Source of the DNA: Salinisphaera sp. LB1 | GTDB taxonomy: Bacteria; Pseudomonadota; Gammaproteobacteria; Nevskiales; Salinisphaeraceae | Reading direction: 5' to 3' | Assembly: GCF_003177035.1 (NCBI RefSeq) | Contig: NZ_CP029488.1 | Coordinates: 2,852,001-2,916,000, forward strand | Length of the DNA: 64,000 nucleotides | Shown: positions 60,142 through 64,000 of the stretch, piece by piece | How the letters are laid out: every line of letters starts with the position of its first letter | Numbering within the stretch: the stretch's first letter is position 1 | Position numbers and translations under genes: made by a program | Notes under the pieces: model-generated | The model's input: the letters and a program-made list of their open reading frames with translations, nothing else | Told to the model about the DNA's origin: nothing | Database searches by the model: none

Positions 60142-61146
60142 ATGCGCGCATGGTTGATCGACGACAAGGACGCGTCGCGGAAGCTGGTCCTGGCGGATAT
60201 CAAGTCACCCAAGCCCGGGCCGGACGAGGTACTGGTCGATATCCGAGCCATCGGTATCAACCGTGCCGACATCATGCAGCGTCGGGGGGCCTACCCGCCG
60301 CCCCCGGGGTTCGATCCGCTTCGGCCGGGGCTGGAATACGCGGGTGAGGTGGCCGCCGTTGGCAAGCGCGTGACCACGCGCAAGACGGGTGATCCGGTCA
60401 TGGGACTGATTGGCGGCGGCGCTTACGCAGAACAGGTCGTGGTGCACGAGCGCGAGACCATGACGCCGCCCGCGCACTACGATCATGCCTCGGCGGCCGC
60501 GGTTCCCGAGGCGTTTCTTACGGCCTACCGCGGCTTGTTTCTCGAAGGTGCGCTGGCGCCCGGCCAATGGGCGTTGGTGCGTGGGGCCACCTCCGGCGTC
60601 GGCGTGGCCGCGTTGCAGTTGATCGCGGCCCTGGGCAGCCGCTCGATCGCCACCAGCCGGACCCAGGAACGGCTCGATGAGCTGTCGGCGCGCTTCAAGT
60701 CGCTCGGGCTCGGCCCGGCCTGCGACCTCGGCGCGGTGGACGGCGAGAACGGCGTGGCCGAACGGGTGCAGAACCAGGTTGGCGGCGCGCATGTGGTGCT
60801 CGACTTCGTGGGCGCGGCGGTGCTCAAGGATAATCTGGCCGCGCTGCGTGACGAAGGGCGCCAGGTTCAGATCGGCATCATGGGCGGCGCCAAGACCGAG
60901 TTGAACATGGCCACGCTGCTCATGCGTCGGCTGTCGCTGGTGGCGATGACCATGCGCAGCCTGCCGCTGGAGCGCCGCATCGCGATGGCCCGCCTGTTCG
61001 ACGACCGGCTGCGTCCGTTGTTCGAGGCCGGCCGGCTGCGTCCCCTGGTGGATCAGACCCTGGATTTCACGCAGGCCAACGAGGCCCACGCGGCGATGGA
61101 AGCCGGCAGCCACCTTGGCAAGCTGGTGCTGGTGCGCGGCGGCTGA
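60142..61146 (+). CDS. NAD(P)H:quinone oxidoreductase, PIG3/zeta-crystallin type
   Basis: 334 residues from ATG 60142 with a GAGG ribosome site upstream. Zinc-independent medium-chain dehydrogenase: AIGINRADIMQRRGAYPPPPG, GLEYAGEVAAVGK, VPEAFLTAYRGLF and the NADPH-binding ALVRGATSGVGVAALQLIAALG are PIG3-type signatures. It reduces quinones or enones using NADPH and may protect against electrophile stress. It converges with the GH15 gene; a GC hairpin lies between. Confidence 0.9.
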   Translation: MRAWLIDDKDASRKLVLADIKSPKPGPDEVLVDIRAIGINRADIMQRRGAYPPPPGFDPLRPGLEYAGEVAAVGKRVTTRKTGDPVMGLIGGGAYAEQVVVHERETMTPPAHYDHASAAAVPEAFLTAYRGLFLEGALAPGQWALVRGATSGVGVAALQLIAALGSRSIATSRTQERLDELSARFKSLGLGPACDLGAVDGENGVAERVQNQVGGAHVVLDFVGAAVLKDNLAALRDEGRQVQIGIMGGAKTELNMATLLMRRLSLVAMTMRSLPLERRIAMARLFDDRLRPLFEAGRLRPLVDQTLDFTQANEAHAAMEAGSHLGKLVLVRGG

Positions 61147-61154
61147 GGCGGCGC

Positions 61155-61180
61155 GGCCGGGCGTCGAGGGGCGCCCGGCC
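61155..61180. other. GC hairpin between convergent genes
   Basis: GGCCGGGCG and CGCCCGGCC pair over nine bases with an eight-base loop. No T-run on either side; it may still act as a bidirectional transcript barrier between the oxidoreductase and GH15 genes. Confidence 0.45.
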
Positions 61181-61189
61181 CGGGGTCAC

Positions 61190-63007
61190 TCAGAGCACTT
61201 CCTCCCAGCGCCGCGACAGATGCAGCGCGGCGTTGATGATGCCGACCATGCTGTAGGTCTGCGGATAGTTGCCCCACAGTTCGCCGGTTTGCGGGTCGAT
61301 GTCCTCGGACAGCATGCCGAGATCGCTGCGATGTTCGAGCATGTTGTGGAACAGTTGCTGGGCCTCGTTCGTACGCCCGATCGCCGATAGCGCCTCGATG
61401 TACCAGAAGGTACAGATATTGAAGGCGTTTTCCGGCGTGCCGAAATCGTCGTCGGCCGCATAGCGGAACAGATAATCGCCGCGCTTGAGTGTTTCGCCCA
61501 CGGCCTCGACCGTGCCGATGAAGCGTGGATCGTCCGCCGGCAGGAACGACAGCTCGTTCATCAGCAGCAGGGCGGCATCGATATCCTCGCCGCCGAACGA
61601 TTCGACGAAACTGTTGCGCGTCGCGCTCCAGGCGTTGTCGCAGATCGCGGCATGGATTTCGTCGGCGCCGCGCTGCCAGCGTCGCGCGTCGCCGTCGAGC
61701 CCCAGGTGGCGGGCGATCCGGGCGAGCCGGTCGCAGGCGACCCAGCACAGCAGGGCCGAATGGGTATGGATGCGCTCGCGACCGCGGTATTCCCAGATGC
61801 CGGCATCCGGCGTGCGGTAGTTGGCCAGTGCTTTTTCGCCGAGCGGCTCGAGATGCCGGAACAGCGCCTCGTCCTTGAGATGCGACAGGCGTTCATCGAA
61901 AAAGATCTGGGTGATGGCCAGAATGACGCTGCCGTAGACATCGTGCTGAACCTGGCGATAGGCATCGTTGCCGACGCGCACCGGGCCCATGCCGCGATAA
62001 CCGGCCAGATGCCCGGCCCGGGTCTCGGTCAGTTTGGCCTCGCCGTTGATGCCATACACCGGCTGCAGGGTGTTGTCCTCGGCGTTGGCGACCAGATTGA
62101 TGATGTAGTGGAGATAATTCTCCATGATAGAAGTGGCGCCGAGGCGGTTGAGCGCCCGGATCACGAAATACGAATCGCGCAGCCAGCAGTGGCGATAATC
62201 CCAGTTGCGCTCGCTGTGCGCGGCCTCGGGGATGGATGTGGTCATCGCCGCGACCACGGCGCCGGTTTCGGTATAGGTCGATAGTTTGAGCGTGATCGCC
62301 GAGCGGATCACGGCCTGCTGCCAGTCGAAGGGGATCGACAGCGTGCGCACCCAGTTGCGCCAGTGATCGCGGGTCTGTTCGAAGAACCGCCGGCCGACAT
62401 CCGCTGGTGATTCCAGCAGGGTTTCGTCCGAGGCGGCGACCAGAGTGTACGTGCCGCTGGGCACGAAGGCACGCTCCTCGAGTACATAGCTGATCGGCAC
62501 GTCGGTCGTCAGTCGCAGCACGCGGGCATCCGAGACATAGCGCAGATGATTCGAGCCGCGGGTGATGCGGACCTCGTCCGCGCCGTAATTGCAGACCGGT
62601 CGCATGCGCACCCGCACGCGTGGGGTGCCGGCCAGGTGCGTGATCTGCCGCACGATCATCAGTGGCCGGAATTCGCGGCCGTACTGCCAGAAATGCGGAG
62701 CGAAGTCGGTCAGTTGGACCGCGCCGCCGTGCGCATCGCGCAGTGTGGTCTGCAGGATGGCCGTATTGCGCAGATATTCGCGTTCGATCGAAATGCAATC
62801 GTCGATGCCGATCGCGTAGTAGCCGCGCTCCCGGTCGTCGAGCAACCGGCTGAACAACGGGTCGCCCTGGAAATCGGGGAAACAGCCCCAGACAATGCGA
62901 GCCTGCGTATCCACCAGGGCCGCGATCTGGCCGTTGCCGATCAGGCCCAGATTCAGGTCGGCCGTGGGCTCGGGGTCTTCAGCGTGGTGGCGATCTGCTC
63001 CAGCCAT
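61190..63007 (-). CDS. glycoside hydrolase family 15 protein, trehalase/glucoamylase-like
   Basis: 605 residues. N-terminal beta domain (LNLGLIGNGQIAALVDTQARIVWGCFPDF) and (alpha/alpha)6 catalytic part with ERNWDYRHCWLRDSYFVIRAL, the active-site region GIWEYRGRERIHTHSALLCW and EDIDPQTGELWGNYPQTYSMVG. Bacterial GH15 proteins next to otsA/otsB are often trehalases or related glucosidases; the exact substrate is not proven. Its start overlaps the end of otsB by 55 bases, so the two are translated from one transcript. It might degrade trehalose made by OtsA/OtsB. Confidence 0.88.
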   Translation of the reverse strand: MAGADRHHAEDPEPTADLNLGLIGNGQIAALVDTQARIVWGCFPDFQGDPLFSRLLDDRERGYYAIGIDDCISIEREYLRNTAILQTTLRDAHGGAVQLTDFAPHFWQYGREFRPLMIVRQITHLAGTPRVRVRMRPVCNYGADEVRITRGSNHLRYVSDARVLRLTTDVPISYVLEERAFVPSGTYTLVAASDETLLESPADVGRRFFEQTRDHWRNWVRTLSIPFDWQQAVIRSAITLKLSTYTETGAVVAAMTTSIPEAAHSERNWDYRHCWLRDSYFVIRALNRLGATSIMENYLHYIINLVANAEDNTLQPVYGINGEAKLTETRAGHLAGYRGMGPVRVGNDAYRQVQHDVYGSVILAITQIFFDERLSHLKDEALFRHLEPLGEKALANYRTPDAGIWEYRGRERIHTHSALLCWVACDRLARIARHLGLDGDARRWQRGADEIHAAICDNAWSATRNSFVESFGGEDIDAALLLMNELSFLPADDPRFIGTVEAVGETLKRGDYLFRYAADDDFGTPENAFNICTFWYIEALSAIGRTNEAQQLFHNMLEHRSDLGMLSEDIDPQTGELWGNYPQTYSMVGIINAALHLSRRWEEVL

Positions 63008-63717
63008 TCCAGTACCTCGTCTACGGTGTCCAGCCGATACCGTGCCGCACTCGAGCTGGGTTCGCCCACCCGTACCGATACGCCTCCGAGCGAATTCACC
63101 GCCACAAAAGCCGCTTCGTCGGTGACATCGTCGCCGACATACACCGGGCAGCGTCCGGCGAAGGGCGGGTTGCTCATCAGGCGTTGCAGCGCGCGGCCCT
63201 TATCGCCGCGTGCCGGCTTGATCTCGTACACGGCCTTGCCCGCCAGCAGGGACAATGCGCCGTCGGCCTCGGCCACGATGTCATGCACGGCGCGCTCGGC
63301 CGCCTGGCGTGTCGCGTCGTCGGCGTTGCGGTAGTGCAGGGCGAGCGTAGCCTGTTTGTCCTCGAAATAGAGCGCGGGATGCTCGGCGGCGAGCCGCTGG
63401 AGCCGGTCGCGCGCGGCGCGCAGGTCTTCGACGTCGACCTCCGGGCCTTCATAGCCGGCGGCGGGGGTCCGCAGTTCGAGCCCGTGCAGGCCCGAAGCCG
63501 CCGGCGCCACGCATTCGGTGAGCCGGTCGATCTCGGCGATCGGTCGGCCGGAAATCAATGCCAGGGCGCCGTCCAGCGCGTCGGCGGTGCGGCCGAGTAT
63601 TTCCCCGAGACGGTGCGAGGGTTGAACGGAGTCCGGGTGGTCCGCTATATCAATTACGGTACCGTCGACATCCAGGAACAGGGCCCAGCTTTCGTCTGGG
63701 GCGGGCAGATTCGTCAT
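62953..63717 (-). CDS. otsB: trehalose-6-phosphate phosphatase
   Basis: 254 residues from ATG 63717 (MTNLPAPDESW). HAD-superfamily enzyme that dephosphorylates trehalose-6-phosphate. The nucleophile aspartate motif ALFLDVDGTVIDIADHPD (about residues 12-29), ALISGRPIAEIDRL, and VYVGDDVTDEAAF in motif III are present. It overlaps GH15 by 55 bases downstream and is divergent from otsA; their start codons share two bases. Longer reading upstream to 63939 runs antisense to otsA and is not used. Confidence 0.93.
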   Translation of the reverse strand: MTNLPAPDESWALFLDVDGTVIDIADHPDSVQPSHRLGEILGRTADALDGALALISGRPIAEIDRLTECVAPAASGLHGLELRTPAAGYEGPEVDVEDLRAARDRLQRLAAEHPALYFEDKQATLALHYRNADDATRQAAERAVHDIVAEADGALSLLAGKAVYEIKPARGDKGRALQRLMSNPPFAGRCPVYVGDDVTDEAAFVAVNSLGGVSVRVGEPSSSAARYRLDTVDEVLEWLEQIATTLKTPSPRPT

Positions 63718-64000
63718 GGCGAGCCAAGATAGCGAGTCCAACGCAGTCAGCCAAGTGGGAGGGGATCGTCTGATTATGGTATCGAATCGGCTGCCGGTGT
63801 CGTTGGAACGAACCGAAGACAACGACTGGCGCGCCCATCCGGCCGCCGGCGGCCTGGTATCGGCGCTGGACCCGGTGATGCGCCGGCGCGGCGGGGTCTG
63901 GGTCGGCTGGCCCGGAATCGCCGACGAAACCACTGACACCCTGCGCCGCGTGCTGGATGAGCGGCGCCATGCCGAGGGCGACTATCGGCTGGAGCCGGTC
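63716..64000 (+). CDS. otsA: trehalose-6-phosphate synthase, N-terminal part
   Basis: The first ~95 codons of a GT20 enzyme, cut by the window edge. DRLIMVSNRLPVSLE and AAGGLVSALDPVM are the nucleotide-sugar/G6P-binding loops of OtsA, and GGVWVGWPG matches the family. It joins UDP-glucose and glucose-6-phosphate into trehalose-6-phosphate. The ATG at 63716 is favoured because DRLIMVSNR must be in frame; ATG 63776 after a GGAGGGG sequence is a shorter alternative. Divergent from otsB with overlapping starts. Confidence 0.85.
   Translation, partial: MASQDSESNAVSQVGGDRLIMVSNRLPVSLERTEDNDWRAHPAAGGLVSALDPVMRRRGGVWVGWPGIADETTDTLRRVLDERRHAEGDYRLEPV

Overview
The window is a 64 kb piece of a GC-rich chromosome, most likely from a halophilic or marine gammaproteobacterium. 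YbiO, RlmJ, PurU, DNA polymerase IV, Tpm and AhpCF of gammaproteobacterial type point to the class. BetA/BetB (glycine betaine synthesis), OtsA/OtsB (trehalose), a mechanosensitive channel, NhaP and a TRAP transporter point to salt and osmotic stress. A Salinisphaera-like organism would fit, but that is an inference from gene content. I saw no rRNA, tRNA, CRISPR array or prophage.

Layout. 0-11 kb: end of a DUF2254 membrane protein, a YbiO-type channel, a spacer with DnaA-box-like repeats, betB and betA, an SLC13 permease and NAD-malic enzyme followed by a palindromic repeat element. 11-19 kb: DUF4442 protein, thiopurine methyltransferase and glutathione S-transferase; dinB; a GGDEF protein; a decayed LdtD-like gene divergent from an intact YkuD_2-type protein; a GAF-HisKA_2 kinase; an Lrp-type regulator. 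19.6-25 kb: a probable five-gene operon (TRAP dctPQM, TSUP permease, gamma-glutamyltransferase). 25-33 kb: rlmJ, an NhaP-type antiporter, ahpF/ahpC with a tandem OxyR-like site, and an FtsH paralogue. 33-37 kb: an IS481-family element, purU and a sugar-porter MFS gene.

37.6-49.1 kb is the accessory core: a cluster of integron cassettes with no integrase in the window (a CALIN). About ten full or degenerate attC-like sites, two half sites and an orphan core separate small minus-strand genes: PhzF-like, a YefM/YoeB-type pair with a frameshifted toxin, ester-cyclase-like, cupin, DinB-fold, OsmC, two HEPN-motif proteins and several unknowns. In seven cassettes the gene's stop codon is made by the attC core at the same offset. 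A 2.8 kb non-cassette segment (two J-domain genes, a truncated deacetylase copy, a pilin fragment) interrupts the array.

49.3-64 kb: the full acetylpolyamine-amidohydrolase-like gene, a dispersed repeat with hairpin ends, an aldehyde dehydrogenase, a D-2-hydroxyacid dehydrogenase divergent from an aminotransferase, an operon of DUF1295 protein, CFA-synthase-like methyltransferase and periplasmic protein, a hotdog thioesterase, a glycine-zipper lipoprotein, a quinone-oxidoreductase-like gene, and a trehalose locus (GH15, otsB, divergent otsA cut by the window end).
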